Assembly (NCBI GenBank): GCA_017407905.1
Contig: JAFQVS010000040.1
Span: 1 to 39,464, forward strand
Length of the DNA stretch: 39,464 nucleotides
From: Bacteroidaceae bacterium
GTDB lineage: Bacteria; Bacteroidota; Bacteroidia; Bacteroidales; Bacteroidaceae
Direction of reading: 5' to 3'
This document shows, in pieces, positions 17,976-26,941 of the stretch. A program made the position numbers and the translations under genes. The notes under the pieces are model-generated. The model was not told the DNA's origin, did not search any database, and saw only the letters and a list, made by a program, of their open reading frames with translations. Positions within the stretch are counted from its first letter, which is position 1. Every line of letters starts with the position of its first letter.

Positions 17976-19667
17976 TTACTCTAAGACCATATCACATATT
18001 GAGGCTCCGGGGGGAATCATCGGCATTACGTTGTCCTCTTCCTCTACTGCGACGTGCAGTAGGAAAGCTCCGGGCGTCTCTATCATCTCGCGCACGGCGT
18101 CGGCAAGCTCTTCGCGCTTTACTACCAGACGCGAAGGGATTCCGTAGGCCGAGGCTATCATATTGTAGTCGGGGTTCATCATCGGTGTCCACGAGTAACG
18201 ATTGTTGTAGAACATCTCCTGCCACTGACGTACGTTGCCCAGATAGTTGTTGTTCATAAGAATCATTTTCACGGGGACACGCTGCTCCATTATGGTTCCA
18301 AGCTCCTGCATATTCATCTGGAAGCCTCCGTCGCCCATAAAGACGCACACTGTTCTATCGGGAACGGCCATCGAGGCGCCTACCGCGGCCGGAAGGCCGT
18401 AGCCCATTGTTCCGAGGCCGCCCGAGGTGAGCACGCTGTGAGGCTTTGTATATTTGAAATATCGACAGGCCATCATCTGATTCTGTCCCACGTCGGTTAC
18501 GAGTATCGCGCTGTTGTTTGTGGCATCGCTTACGCATCGTGCCACCTCGCCCATTTTTATGGGGCCCTCTTTGGGGTTGAGTGCCTTGTCGATGACACGT
18601 TCCTGCTCTATTGCATCGTAGTCGGCGAAGCTCTCAATCCACTCTTTATGGCTGCCCTCGGGCATAAGCTCGGTGATGAGCGGAAGCGTCTCCTTGCAAT
18701 CGCCAATGACGGGAATATCTGCTTTTACGCATTTGTCAATCTCGGCACGGTCTATGTCAAGATGGATTATTTTGGCCTGCTTGGCGTATGTTGTAAGGTC
18801 GCCCGTTACGCGGTCGCTGAAGCGCATTCCGATGGCTATTATTACGTCTGCCTGATTGGTGTTTATGTTGCAGCTGAGGTTACCGTGCATTCCCAACATT
18901 CCCATTGTCAGAGGGTAGTCGCTGGGCAGAGCCGAGAGGCCCAGCAGTGTACGGGCAGCTGGGATATTTCCTTTTTCGAGGAAGGCTTTCAGCTCTTCGT
19001 GTGCTTCGCCAAGTTCGACGCCCTGCCCCACAAGAGCATAGGGACGCTGCGCACGGCCAATAAGCTCGGCGGCGGCCTTTACGGCCTCGGGCAGAGGCTT
19101 GGGATAGGGTACGTAGCTGCGTATCTTGCCCAGCTCGGCGGGCTCGTATGCCACCTGCGATACTTGTGCATTTTTTGTAAAATCGAGTACAACGGGGCCG
19201 GGACGGCCGCTGCGGGCAATATAGAATGCGCGGGCAACGGCCCAAGCAATATCCTCGGCACGACGTATCTGGTAGCTCCATTTGCTAATGGGTTGCGTTA
19301 CGCCCACGAGGTCAATTTCTTGGAACGCATCGGTGCCGAGCACTCCCGAGGCTACCTGTCCGGCAATTACCACAATGGGGGTGCTGTCGAGAATAGCGTC
19401 GCTTATTCCCGTGAGTGTATTTGTTGCACCGGGGCCGCTTGTTACAATGCAGACGCCCACCCTGCCCGAGCTGCGCGCATAGCCCTCGGCGGCGTGTGTT
19501 GCGCCCTGCTCGTGTCGCACCAGCACCTGTCTGAAATTGTGTCGGTGGTCGTACATTGCGTCGAACACGGGCATTATTGAGCCTCCGGGATAGCCGAATA
19601 TGGTGTCAACGCCCTCGTTCATTAGTGCACGCATAAGGGCTTCGGCTCCTGTTATAATCTCTTTCAT
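17976..19667 (-). CDS. ilvB: acetolactate synthase large (catalytic) subunit, biosynthetic
   Basis: A thiamine-diphosphate enzyme making 2-acetolactate from two pyruvates, or 2-aceto-2-hydroxybutyrate from pyruvate plus 2-oxobutyrate. 563 residues: an N-terminal ThDP-binding domain with the catalytic Glu53 (RHEQGA), a central FAD-type domain, and a C-terminal ThDP domain with GDGG (445-448) and NNNYLGN (472-478), the metal/ThDP motif. The paired ilvN gene identifies it as the anabolic enzyme. It lies 21 bases after ilvD. Confidence 0.95.
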   Translation of the reverse strand: MKEIITGAEALMRALMNEGVDTIFGYPGGSIMPVFDAMYDHRHNFRQVLVRHEQGATHAAEGYARSSGRVGVCIVTSGPGATNTLTGISDAILDSTPIVVIAGQVASGVLGTDAFQEIDLVGVTQPISKWSYQIRRAEDIAWAVARAFYIARSGRPGPVVLDFTKNAQVSQVAYEPAELGKIRSYVPYPKPLPEAVKAAAELIGRAQRPYALVGQGVELGEAHEELKAFLEKGNIPAARTLLGLSALPSDYPLTMGMLGMHGNLSCNINTNQADVIIAIGMRFSDRVTGDLTTYAKQAKIIHLDIDRAEIDKCVKADIPVIGDCKETLPLITELMPEGSHKEWIESFADYDAIEQERVIDKALNPKEGPIKMGEVARCVSDATNNSAILVTDVGQNQMMACRYFKYTKPHSVLTSGGLGTMGYGLPAAVGASMAVPDRTVCVFMGDGGFQMNMQELGTIMEQRVPVKMILMNNNYLGNVRQWQEMFYNNRYSWTPMMNPDYNMIASAYGIPSRLVVKREELADAVREMIETPGAFLLHVAVEEEDNVMPMIPPGASICDMVLE

Positions 19668-19688
19668 CGGTTATCTGTTTTTGGTTGT

Positions 19689-21491
19689 TTAGTCTATTAT
19701 TCTCACTCCACCCTTGTCGGCCGAGCTCACCATATTAGCGTATGCTCTGAGGCTTTTCGAGACTACGCGGTCGCGTGTCAGGGGGAACATTTCGCGTGCG
19801 GCAAGTTCTTCGTCGCTCAAGCGTACGTTTATCGTGCGGTTGGGAATGTCAATGTCGATAATGTCGCCGCTGCGCAGCTTGCCGATATTACCTCCTGCGG
19901 CTGCCTCGGGCGAGATGTGGCCGATGCTCAGTCCCGATGTTCCGCCGCTGAAGCGGCCGTCGGTGATAAGGGCGCACTCTTTGCCCAGATGGCGCGATTT
20001 TATATAGGAGGTGGGATAGAGCATTTCCTGCATTCCCGGGCCGCCTTTCGGGCCCTCATATACTATTACGACAACGTCGCCTGCCTGAACCTCGCCACCG
20101 AGAATGCCCTCGACGGCGGCGTCCTGCGAGTCGAATACTTTTGCCGTGCCTGTGAATTTCCAGATGCTCTCATCGACGCCTGCTGTCTTTACAACGCATC
20201 CGTCCTGAGCTATATTTCCAAATAGTATGGCAAGGCCGCCGTCCTTTGTATAGGCGTGCTCAAGGTCGCGTATGCAGCCGTCGGCGCGGTCGCTGTCGAG
20301 CGTCTCGTACATATTGCTCTGCGCGCCCATCTTGTTGCAGAAAACATTTGCGGGGGCGGTGCCGTAGATGCGTCGGGCCTCGGGGCTCACCGTCTCGGCT
20401 GTAACCGAGTAGCGCTCAATATCTTCGGCAAGGGTGGCACCGTTTACTCGCTTGAGTGCGGTGTTCAGAAGGCCGCCCTTTGCAAGCTCGCCCATAATGC
20501 CGATGATGCCACCCGCGCGGCCGCAATCCTGCACGCTGTATTTTGCGGTGTTGGGGGCCAATTTACACAGACAGGGGACGGCACGGCTCAGACGGTCAAT
20601 GTCGCTCATACAAAAATCGACCCCGGCCTCTTGCGCCACTGCCAAAAGGTGCAGTATGGTGTTTGTCGAGCCGCCCATTGCAATGTCCAGCGTCATTGCG
20701 TTGAGGAAGGCCTCGCGCACGGCGATGCTGCGCGGAAGCACGCTCTCGTCGCCCTCTTCGTAGTATTTCATTGCGTTCACTACTATCTGACGAGCGGCGT
20801 CCTTGAGCAGTTGCACGCGGTTGGTGTGTGTAGCCAAAATTGTGCCGTTGCCGGGCAGCGACAGACCGATGGCCTCAGTGAGTGAGTTCATTGAGTTGGC
20901 CGTGAACATTCCCGAGCAGCATCCGCAGCCGGGGCACGAGCGTTTCTCAATCTCGGCAAGCTCCTCGTCGCTGACGCTTGTATCGGCAGCCTTTACCATT
21001 GCCGAGATAAGGTCGAGGTTCTGTCCCTGCCACGTACCCTTTTCCATCGGGCCGCCCGAGACAAAGACGGTGGGAATATTCAAACGCATCGAGGCCATTA
21101 ACATTCCCGGGGTTATCTTATCGCAGTTCGAGATGCACACGAGCGCATCTACCTTGTGGGCGTTGCACATATACTCGACGCTGTCGGCTATAATATCGCG
21201 CGAGGGCAGCGAGTAGAGCATTCCATCGTGTCCCATTGCAATGCCATCGTCTATGGCTATTGTGTTAAACTCGGCTGCGTAGCATCCGAGCTTCTCAATC
21301 TCTTGCTTAACAATCTGTCCCGCCTCGTGCAGATGAGTGTGTCCGGGCACAAGCTGTGTAAAAGAGTTTGCTATTCCTATAATAGGCTTGCCGAACATCT
21401 CGCGTTTCATTCCGTTGGCAATCCAAAGGGCGCGGGCTCCTGCCATACGTCGTCCCTCGGTACACTGTGCGCTTCTTAATTTTATTTTCAT
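19689..21491 (-). CDS. ilvD: dihydroxy-acid dehydratase
   Basis: It dehydrates 2,3-dihydroxy-isovalerate or 2,3-dihydroxy-3-methylvalerate to the 2-oxo acid. 600 residues from the ATG at 21491; a longer frame to 21554 is rejected because it would add a non-conserved stretch. Fe-S ligand candidates are Cys123 (CISNCDK) and Cys191 or Cys192 ([11 protein letters not shown], 186-196). It is the first structural gene of the operon and lies about 100 bases downstream of the attenuator terminator, so read-through of that terminator controls the whole operon. Confidence 0.95.
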   Translation of the reverse strand: MKIKLRSAQCTEGRRMAGARALWIANGMKREMFGKPIIGIANSFTQLVPGHTHLHEAGQIVKQEIEKLGCYAAEFNTIAIDDGIAMGHDGMLYSLPSRDIIADSVEYMCNAHKVDALVCISNCDKITPGMLMASMRLNIPTVFVSGGPMEKGTWQGQNLDLISAMVKAADTSVSDEELAEIEKRSCPGCGCCSGMFTANSMNSLTEAIGLSLPGNGTILATHTNRVQLLKDAARQIVVNAMKYYEEGDESVLPRSIAVREAFLNAMTLDIAMGGSTNTILHLLAVAQEAGVDFCMSDIDRLSRAVPCLCKLAPNTAKYSVQDCGRAGGIIGIMGELAKGGLLNTALKRVNGATLAEDIERYSVTAETVSPEARRIYGTAPANVFCNKMGAQSNMYETLDSDRADGCIRDLEHAYTKDGGLAILFGNIAQDGCVVKTAGVDESIWKFTGTAKVFDSQDAAVEGILGGEVQAGDVVVIVYEGPKGGPGMQEMLYPTSYIKSRHLGKECALITDGRFSGGTSGLSIGHISPEAAAGGNIGKLRSGDIIDIDIPNRTINVRLSDEELAAREMFPLTRDRVVSKSLRAYANMVSSADKGGVRIID

Positions 21492-21590
21492 AATTCTCTT
21501 ATATTGTGCCCCGCTGCCCTTACGATGTGCGCCTTGCAGAAAAAAGCGACACATTTTTGTTTAATAAGCAGCCGAGGCCTCTTTTGTTTA

Positions 21591-21623
21591 TAAAAAAAGC
21601 CCTTCTCATATACAGAGAAAGGC
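21591..21623 (-). terminator. attenuator terminator of the ilv leader
   Basis: GCCTTTCTC, a 7-base loop and GAGAAGGGC form a 9-bp stem (one G-U), followed by seven T. It lies 27 bases after the leader-peptide stop and about 100 bases before ilvD, on the same strand. With the leader peptide it fits transcription attenuation. Confidence 0.85.
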
Positions 21624-21649
21624 ATCTTATTTTAGATACATAGCCAATC

Positions 21650-21718
21650 TCATCCCACTGTTTCCGATAGGACGACAATAGCGTTAATAATGACTGAATT
21701 ATTATATTGGCTGTGCAT
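21650..21718 (-). CDS. ilv operon leader peptide (22 aa)
   Basis: A 22-codon frame from ATG 21718 to TGA 21650 whose core reads VIINAIVVL: seven of nine residues are Val, Ile or Leu, and eight of 22 overall. It has an AAGGA ribosome site 5 bases before the ATG and a consensus promoter about 25 bases upstream. A 7-base block in its first codons (AGCCAAT) is exactly complementary to ATTGGCT one base after its stop codon. This is the structure expected of a branched-chain amino-acid attenuator; stalling at Val/Ile codons would favour read-through into ilvDBNC. Being a leader, its peptide product need not have a role of its own. Confidence 0.82.
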   Translation of the reverse strand: MHSQYNNSVIINAIVVLSETVG

Positions 21719-21742
21719 AATATTCCTTTTTCTTAACAGCTG

Positions 21743-21773
21743 CGAATGTAATGCAATTTTTCTGCACCACAAA
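21743..21773 (-). promoter_or_regulatory. ilv operon promoter
   Basis: TTTG (21770-21773), 19 bases, then TACATTCG (21743-21750), close to the TAnnTTTG consensus. The start of transcription would fall some 15-20 bases before the leader ATG. Confidence 0.7.
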
Positions 21774-21889
21774 ACAAAAAGCAAAAAAAATAGCAGAAAG
21801 AATATCAAAAAAACATTTTTTGCTTAAAAGTGTAAATAAAATTGTTCCCCAAAAAGGCTTTTTCGGCTACAAAAGGTCTTTTATTGGTT

Positions 21890-21932
21890 AAAAAAATATA
21901 ATCCCGACTTTGCATAGAAAGAGGGGATTATA
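21890..21932 (-). terminator. intrinsic terminator downstream of panE
   Basis: TATAATCCC and GGGATTATA form a 9-bp stem with an inner CTTT/AAAG pairing, followed on the minus strand by seven T. It lies 137 bases past the panE stop and before the ilv promoter. Confidence 0.75.
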
Positions 21933-22013
21933 AATTTTTATTCGTTTATCACATTCATTTACATAAATAGTGAATATTTTTACAAAAAGACATCGACTAT
22001 CGGCAATTGCGCT

Positions 22014-22062
22014 GTTTTTTTCGACAATTTGCGGCCGGGGCGGCCGATTATCGCAAAAAAAA
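22014..22062. repeat. GC-rich hairpin flanked by T-run and A-run (reversed terminator layout)
   Basis: CGACAAT, TTG bulge, CGGCCG, GGG loop, CGGCCG, ATTATCG. On both strands the T-run comes before the stem and the A-run after it, so neither strand gives a normal terminator. The flanking runs can themselves pair and extend the stem beyond 20 bp. It starts 6 bases after the panE stop codon. Confidence 0.65.
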
Positions 22063-22068
22063 TGCCTC

Positions 22069-23079
22069 TTAAACAAAGAATTTAAGATTGTCGAACGAGG
22101 GCGAGAGCTCGCCCTTCTCGATGCGATGCACAATGCTCACCACCGCATCGTTCATAGGCGTTGGCACAGAGACCTTGCGGCCAAAGGCGCTCACAACGCC
22201 GTTAATAGCATCAACCTCGGTCATTTTGCCCTTTTCGAGGTCTTGCAGCATACTCGCCTTCAGAAGCGCGTGCTTGCGTATCGCAATTGGTATTATAAAG
22301 AACGAAAAGGCCTTTTTAATGCGACTTTTATAGTCGAGTAGCTTGACAATATCCTTGCCCTGCACAGGCTCAATCTTGATATTTGCGGCTGCGCACACAT
22401 CAATGCACTCCTTTATGAGCGCCTGCACCACCCGACGCGAGGCCTTGTTACCCGCCGCCTCGCCGAACGTACAGCCCAGCACAGCGCTCATCCCCGAAAA
22501 GGCCGAGTTTATAAGCAGCTTGCTCCAGCGCGAGCCGATGAAATTGCTGTCAATCTCGACCCGTCCCATCTTTTCGAGCAGCCTCTTTACCTCGCCAATA
22601 TGAGCATTGGGCTGCCTATGCAACGAGCCCAGCGAGAAGCTCAACGCCTCGGGGGCGCTTGTAAGCTCGCACACTCCGGGGGCGGTCATTGTGGCACCCC
22701 ACGCTACGGTGCAGCCCAGCACACGCTCGTCGCCCACAATCTCGCCTATTTGCAGCTCGGGGATTCCATTCTGAAGGGTTACTATCACACCGTCGGCAGC
22801 AAGATAGTTTTTCAGATAGGTAACAACCTCGGCATTCTGCTGTTGCTTGGTCATAAGGAAAATAATATCGTACAGGCCCGACATTTCATCGGGGGTGTAT
22901 GCGGTTACCTTTTGCGTAAAATTAACCGTGCCCGTTACGGTTGCACCCACCGTGCGCAGCGCCTCGACGTGCGCCTTATTGCGGTTGATAAGCTCTATTT
23001 CTGCTCCGTTTTTTGTAATGTAGGCGCCCAAAATTGTCCCCAAAGAACCTGCGCCATATATTGCTGCTCTCATAATCAT
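22069..23079 (-). CDS. panE: 2-dehydropantoate 2-reductase (ketopantoate reductase)
   Basis: It reduces ketopantoate to pantoate with NADPH, a step of pantothenate/CoA synthesis. 336 residues. The N-terminal nucleotide-binding loop is GAGSLGTILGAY (about 9-20). The ApbA/PanE C-terminal domain carries a Lys (SRWSKLLINSAF) that matches the catalytic lysine and Asn environment of the family. Ketopantoate derives from 2-oxoisovalerate, the product of the neighbouring ilvC/ilvD pathway, so the location is metabolically sensible although it has its own promoter. An ATG two codons in (23073) is an alternative start. Confidence 0.9.
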   Translation of the reverse strand: MIMRAAIYGAGSLGTILGAYITKNGAEIELINRNKAHVEALRTVGATVTGTVNFTQKVTAYTPDEMSGLYDIIFLMTKQQQNAEVVTYLKNYLAADGVIVTLQNGIPELQIGEIVGDERVLGCTVAWGATMTAPGVCELTSAPEALSFSLGSLHRQPNAHIGEVKRLLEKMGRVEIDSNFIGSRWSKLLINSAFSGMSAVLGCTFGEAAGNKASRRVVQALIKECIDVCAAANIKIEPVQGKDIVKLLDYKSRIKKAFSFFIIPIAIRKHALLKASMLQDLEKGKMTEVDAINGVVSAFGRKVSVPTPMNDAVVSIVHRIEKGELSPSFDNLKFFV

Positions 23080-23095
23080 ATATTTTTATCGGGGG

Positions 23096-23126
23096 CAAAG
23101 GTAGCAACAATTGTTCATTTTAACAA
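23096..23126 (-). promoter_or_regulatory. panE promoter
   Basis: TTG, 20 bases, then TACCTTTG (perfect TAnnTTTG), about 16 bases before the panE ATG. The spacer contains the palindrome AACAATTGTT, a possible operator. Confidence 0.72.
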
Positions 23127-23167
23127 CCTTTACACCGCATTTTGTACCATAGAGCGAATAACAATCT

Positions 23168-23204
23168 CGAGGGCCGCTGCAATAAATATTTGCAGCGGCC
23201 CTCG
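23168..23204. terminator. 15-bp perfect GC-rich hairpin at the end of the PadR operon
   Basis: The arms CGAGGGCCGCTGCAA and TTGCAGCGGCCCTCG are perfectly complementary around a 7-base loop. There is no clear U-tract on either strand. Its place between the DUF4252 stop and the divergent panE promoter suggests a termination or mRNA-end stem. Confidence 0.6.
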
Positions 23205-23216
23205 CCCAATATTATT

Positions 23217-23251
23217 AAGAAGCTGTTTAAATTTCTAAAGAGTTTTTTGCG
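23217..23251. repeat. solo end of the MITE-like repeat
   Basis: AGAAGCTGTTTAAATTTCT followed by AAAGAGTTTTTTG closely matches the left end of the 192-bp element at 35661. Only this one end is present here, directly after the DUF4252 stop codon. Confidence 0.6.
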
Positions 23252-23253
23252 TG

Positions 23254-23739
23254 TCAAAAGTTTAGCAAGGAGTTAAGCGTCTCATTATCACTCTCTACCT
23301 CAATAAAGCCGCAGCCATCATCGCCACACATTAGTATGAGGATTTTCAGGTACCCCTTACATTTTTGCAGATAGACGCTTAAAGCACCCTCGTCGTCGCC
23401 CAATCGCAAAAGACCCTCGTAGGCCGATGGGACGGCGTCGGCCGCCTCGCGTGCAAACGCCTTTTTAGTTTCGGCACGGCATTCGTCCAATTGCAGGAGG
23501 CGTACGCGTCGCACTCCCTTGCGGCGCATCTTCTCGACAAACGAATCGAATTTATCAAGCTCTTTGTCGCCGCTCTTTTCGGTTATTTTTATTTTGCCTA
23601 TTTTCTGCAACTCCTCGATTGAGGCTGCATACACCGCCCCATCGACTTTTTTGTATTTGCGCACCAAGCGGTCGAGGCTGTCGGCCTCGACCGAGGCAGC
23701 AACCAGCAGCAGCGCAAAAAGAAGAATCACTCTGTTCAT
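23254..23739 (-). CDS. DUF4252-like secreted protein
   Basis: 161 residues with a signal peptide (about 1-19, ending SVEA). The body resembles DUF4252 (small Bacteroidetes proteins of unknown function): an acidic/basic alternating helix region, then a hydrophobic KILILMCGDDGCGFIEVES segment with two Cys near the C-terminus. It follows the large PspC gene by 11 bases and is last in the PadR-controlled operon. Confidence 0.65.
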   Translation of the reverse strand: MNRVILLFALLLVAASVEADSLDRLVRKYKKVDGAVYAASIEELQKIGKIKITEKSGDKELDKFDSFVEKMRRKGVRRVRLLQLDECRAETKKAFAREAADAVPSAYEGLLRLGDDEGALSVYLQKCKGYLKILILMCGDDGCGFIEVESDNETLNSLLNF

Positions 23740-23750
23740 AATATCATTAT

Positions 23751-25448
23751 TTATAATGTATCCGAGGGCTCAAAAAACTCATCGTCCTCTTCCTCGTCCC
23801 CGTCTGTAATATCGACCCTTATTCTGCTATGCACCGAATACTGCGAGGCAATGGGGTTAACGAGCAATCCAGCGATAGTGTCGTTGCCACCGATATACAG
23901 ACGCGGATTTCCGTTAACGGGGAACATAATCTCGAACGGGAATTTACCCTTTTGCGCAGCATTGCCATACTGTACACTGTCCGAGGGCATCATATAACGC
24001 AGCTGCACGCCGTCGGTGGTGGAATTAAGTTCCATAGAGGCTCCGATGGTTGCATCGAGGCCCACAAGAAGCTCATTCTCGAGGCTGTCCCACACGAAGC
24101 GAATATTACCCACGCTGTCGCCCAAGAGAGAAATATCAAGCGAGCTTGCGTCAAACTCGCGGTTCCTTGTATCGCCCGAGCCTGTGCGCCACAGGTCGCG
24201 GCCGATGAATCGCAGAGACACTCTATCGTCGTCGGCGCCGTTGGTTGCCATTTTAGCGTCGATGGCAAAGGGCAGATTTTCATCGTCCCACGCAACGTAG
24301 CGAGCCGATTGTGCCTGCTCGATATTTTTACGGATAATATCCTCCCAATAATCCTCGTCAAAATAGCGTCCGTCGATAATGTGTTGCTCTATATTCTCCC
24401 ATCCGCCATTTTCTTCGACAATAGTATATATTTTATGACAAGCGAGCACAAGGGTGAGAAGCCATCCGATTATTATCGTCAATTTTATATAGATATTAAG
24501 CGGACGACACACGCCACTCTTTTTCAGTATCCAATGAACAAGCGCAAACAGCGGCAAGGCCAAGAGAATAATTACATAAATGTTACTGAAGATAGCACCG
24601 CCCAAAATGGCACAAAAAGCAAAAAGCGCCACCAAAAACACAAACAATACAATAGCCAGCGCAAACAGCACGGGAAGCCCCACAAGAAGCAGCACCGCGA
24701 AGAACAGAATCTTTACCGCCGTGGCCAGACAACCGTTTGTCTTTGGGGACGCAAGCTCGGCCATTGCAATATTGTAGTTATTCCTCCACGCACTCTCGAA
24801 GGCCGCCGCACTATACTCCTCGGCAACGGGCTTACGCATACGGGTAATATCCATTATGCTGCGCGCCTTAGGGATTATAGCCCAAGCGAGGCAATAGAAG
24901 AGCAGCAGCAGAAAGGCCAAGCTCCCGCCCAATGAGAAGCTCGCAACAAAGAACAATAAATATATAACACGTGTCAGCGCAACGCTCCAGCCGCAATATT
25001 TTGCCACTCCCGCGAGCACTCCGCCGATAAATTGGTCGTACGGGTCGCGGAACAGTTTCTTGCCCAACAGCATCGCAGCGCGCCACGGCGCCTCGTCGGC
25101 CCCAGAGGCCTCGGACGAGGATTTTTCGGCATCCTCTTTCGGCTGCTCGTGCTGCGATTTTGTCTGCGGCTCGCTCTCCGGACGAGCCTCGCAGTGGGCT
25201 GCGCCAAAGGGCAGCCCGGCCTCATCGAGCACACTCCTCACAAGCTCAATTGTTACAATGCCATCGACGCCCACAAGCGCTTTTAGCTTAGAGGCAACAG
25301 CCTGCTCGACCTCGGCAACCTTCAACTCCTCGCCCCTGCCTTTGAAATGCTCGGTAACCTTCTCGATGAACCGTTCGAGCAGTTCAAGAGCATCCTCGTC
25401 GAAACGAAAAGTTACTCCGCCTAAATTTACGTTAAATGACCTTTTCAT
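23751..25448 (-). CDS. PspC domain-containing membrane protein (long form)
   Basis: 565 residues. The N-terminal ~95 residues (MKRSFNVNLGGVTFRFDEDA) are paralogous to those of the PspC gene two positions upstream. A PspC domain follows at about 150-215 (KKLFRDPYDQFIGGVLAGVAKYCGW plus two membrane helices), then three or four more membrane helices (about 245-350), and a C-terminal beta-rich region of about 200 residues likely outside the cytoplasm. PspC proteins sense or respond to inner-membrane stress in proteobacteria; here the role is inferred only. No PspA or PspB gene is adjacent. Confidence 0.82.
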   Translation of the reverse strand: MKRSFNVNLGGVTFRFDEDALELLERFIEKVTEHFKGRGEELKVAEVEQAVASKLKALVGVDGIVTIELVRSVLDEAGLPFGAAHCEARPESEPQTKSQHEQPKEDAEKSSSEASGADEAPWRAAMLLGKKLFRDPYDQFIGGVLAGVAKYCGWSVALTRVIYLLFFVASFSLGGSLAFLLLLFYCLAWAIIPKARSIMDITRMRKPVAEEYSAAAFESAWRNNYNIAMAELASPKTNGCLATAVKILFFAVLLLVGLPVLFALAIVLFVFLVALFAFCAILGGAIFSNIYVIILLALPLFALVHWILKKSGVCRPLNIYIKLTIIIGWLLTLVLACHKIYTIVEENGGWENIEQHIIDGRYFDEDYWEDIIRKNIEQAQSARYVAWDDENLPFAIDAKMATNGADDDRVSLRFIGRDLWRTGSGDTRNREFDASSLDISLLGDSVGNIRFVWDSLENELLVGLDATIGASMELNSTTDGVQLRYMMPSDSVQYGNAAQKGKFPFEIMFPVNGNPRLYIGGNDTIAGLLVNPIASQYSVHSRIRVDITDGDEEEDDEFFEPSDTL

Positions 25449-25482
25449 AATATCTATAAAGTTATCTGTTTACACACCTTTT

Positions 25483-25872
25483 TTATCTTGCACTCTCAAT
25501 CCAACCGTTGTAACCTTTGTCAAGCTCGACAACGTCGAAGCCCATCATCGAGAGTATCTCGGCGGCTTTTTTACTGCGTCGGCCGCTGCGACAATATACG
25601 GCCACCGTTCGCTTTTTATCGAGCAGACTATCGGCCGCCTCACCAAAATGTCCGCTGTTAACGTCAATATTTATGCTGCCGTCGATGCTGCCCGCAGCAT
25701 ACTCCCCGGCCGTGCGGACGTCAACAAGCTGCACACCCTCGCTCCCAATCGCGGCGGCAAACTCCTCGACGGAGACAGAGCTCACCCTCCCCTTGCCATG
25801 GACTTTTTTCTCGACTGAGAGACTGCAAGAGATAAGTATCAATAATACGAGAAGAAAATATATCTTTTTCAT
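25483..25872 (-). CDS. rhodanese-domain lipoprotein (PspE-like)
   Basis: 129 residues from the ATG at 25872. A lipoprotein signal ends in the lipobox LISC (Cys16), and a single rhodanese domain (about 30-125) has the active-site loop CRSGRR with Cys94. Such domains transfer sulfane sulfur, e.g. from thiosulfate to cyanide or thiols. It would be anchored in the periplasm. The gene lies between two PspC genes, which recalls E. coli pspE, a periplasmic rhodanese ending the psp operon. An in-frame ATG at 25893 exists but would put extra residues before the signal. Confidence 0.85.
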   Translation of the reverse strand: MKKIYFLLVLLILISCSLSVEKKVHGKGRVSSVSVEEFAAAIGSEGVQLVDVRTAGEYAAGSIDGSINIDVNSGHFGEAADSLLDKKRTVAVYCRSGRRSKKAAEILSMMGFDVVELDKGYNGWIESAR

Positions 25873-25894
25873 AATCAAAAATTTAAGTAGCATT

Positions 25895-26896
25895 TCACAA
25901 AATAGAAATTATATTAAAACATCCGTACCCCACTGCCGACATTATAAGAGAGACCTGCATAAATGCCAGAATCCAATCAATGAGTAACAGCAGTTTCACC
26001 GAGCCTCCTATTGCGCCCCACTGCTTCGAGAGCACAAGCACAATTGCAATCACGGGGATGGCCACCAACGAAATAACTCCTATCCAGCAGAAAATAAGCA
26101 TAAAGGGCAGCATTCCATATCCCATTGTCAATGGTATATTGAAGACACCGAAAACAAACGCACTCAGAAAGAGTATGCACCCCAATATCACAAGCAGATT
26201 GGTTATTCCCTTGTTGTCAACCTCCTTTAGATTGCGTATTATTTTATCTATGGCCGGCTCTTCGTATGTAATTTTTTCGGCAATATTTTCGGGGGTGGGC
26301 TCGACACCCTGCATACGCAGTTTATCGGTTGTTGTAACGGCCAGCGGCACTACCGCCCACATTATCAGATAGATAAGGAACGCCCAAAAGGTTGTAACGA
26401 AAAATAGTATGACAGCAATTACACGCAACAGCGTAACATTTGCGCCCAGATAGGCGGCAAGGCCCGAGATTACACCCGCGAGCAGTTTGTTGTCGCCGTC
26501 GCGGAAAAGTTTCTTGCCCATCGACATTCGCCTTATATACTCCTCGGCCGAGGATGCCGCACCCTCTCTTTTTTCTTCCCTTTTGTCCGAGGGCTCGTCG
26601 CCACGCTCCCCTGTATCGGACGAGGGCTCATCGTCGAGGATTGTTTCGGGCTTTCCCATTCGCGCAATCATCTCGTTCACAAGGCTTATTGTTATTATGC
26701 GGGTACCGTCGGCGCTTACTCGCGCCTCGAAAAGCTCGCCCATACGAGCCTCAATATCTGCGGCAATCTCCTCGCCGCACTCATTGTTCATAAAGCAGGT
26801 TTTTATACTCACAAGATAGTCGTTCAGCTGCTCGTAGGCATCCTCGTCTATCTGAAAAATCCTGCCTCCTAAATTTACATTAAATGACTTTTTCAT
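25895..26896 (-). CDS. PspC domain-containing membrane protein (short form)
   Basis: 333 residues from the ATG at 26896, chosen because it aligns with the start of the second PspC paralogue (MKKSFNVNLGG versus MKRSFNVNLGG). The ~95-residue soluble N-terminal domain is followed by an acidic linker, the PspC domain (GKKLFRDGDNKLLAGVISGLAAYLG with hydrophobic helices) and further membrane segments up to the C-terminus. It starts 45 bases after padR. A role in envelope-stress response is inferred from the family. Confidence 0.85.
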   Translation of the reverse strand: MKKSFNVNLGGRIFQIDEDAYEQLNDYLVSIKTCFMNNECGEEIAADIEARMGELFEARVSADGTRIITISLVNEMIARMGKPETILDDEPSSDTGERGDEPSDKREEKREGAASSAEEYIRRMSMGKKLFRDGDNKLLAGVISGLAAYLGANVTLLRVIAVILFFVTTFWAFLIYLIMWAVVPLAVTTTDKLRMQGVEPTPENIAEKITYEEPAIDKIIRNLKEVDNKGITNLLVILGCILFLSAFVFGVFNIPLTMGYGMLPFMLIFCWIGVISLVAIPVIAIVLVLSKQWGAIGGSVKLLLLIDWILAFMQVSLIMSAVGYGCFNIISIL

Positions 26897-26941
26897 ATAT
26901 GCTGTTTTTCTATTTTTCAAAAAATAAATTCTCTGTGGCAC

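Noticed and set aside
21888-22133. 81-codon minus-strand frame between panE and ilv leader
   Set aside because: It overlaps the panE end and runs through two hairpins including the terminator; composition is not protein-like.
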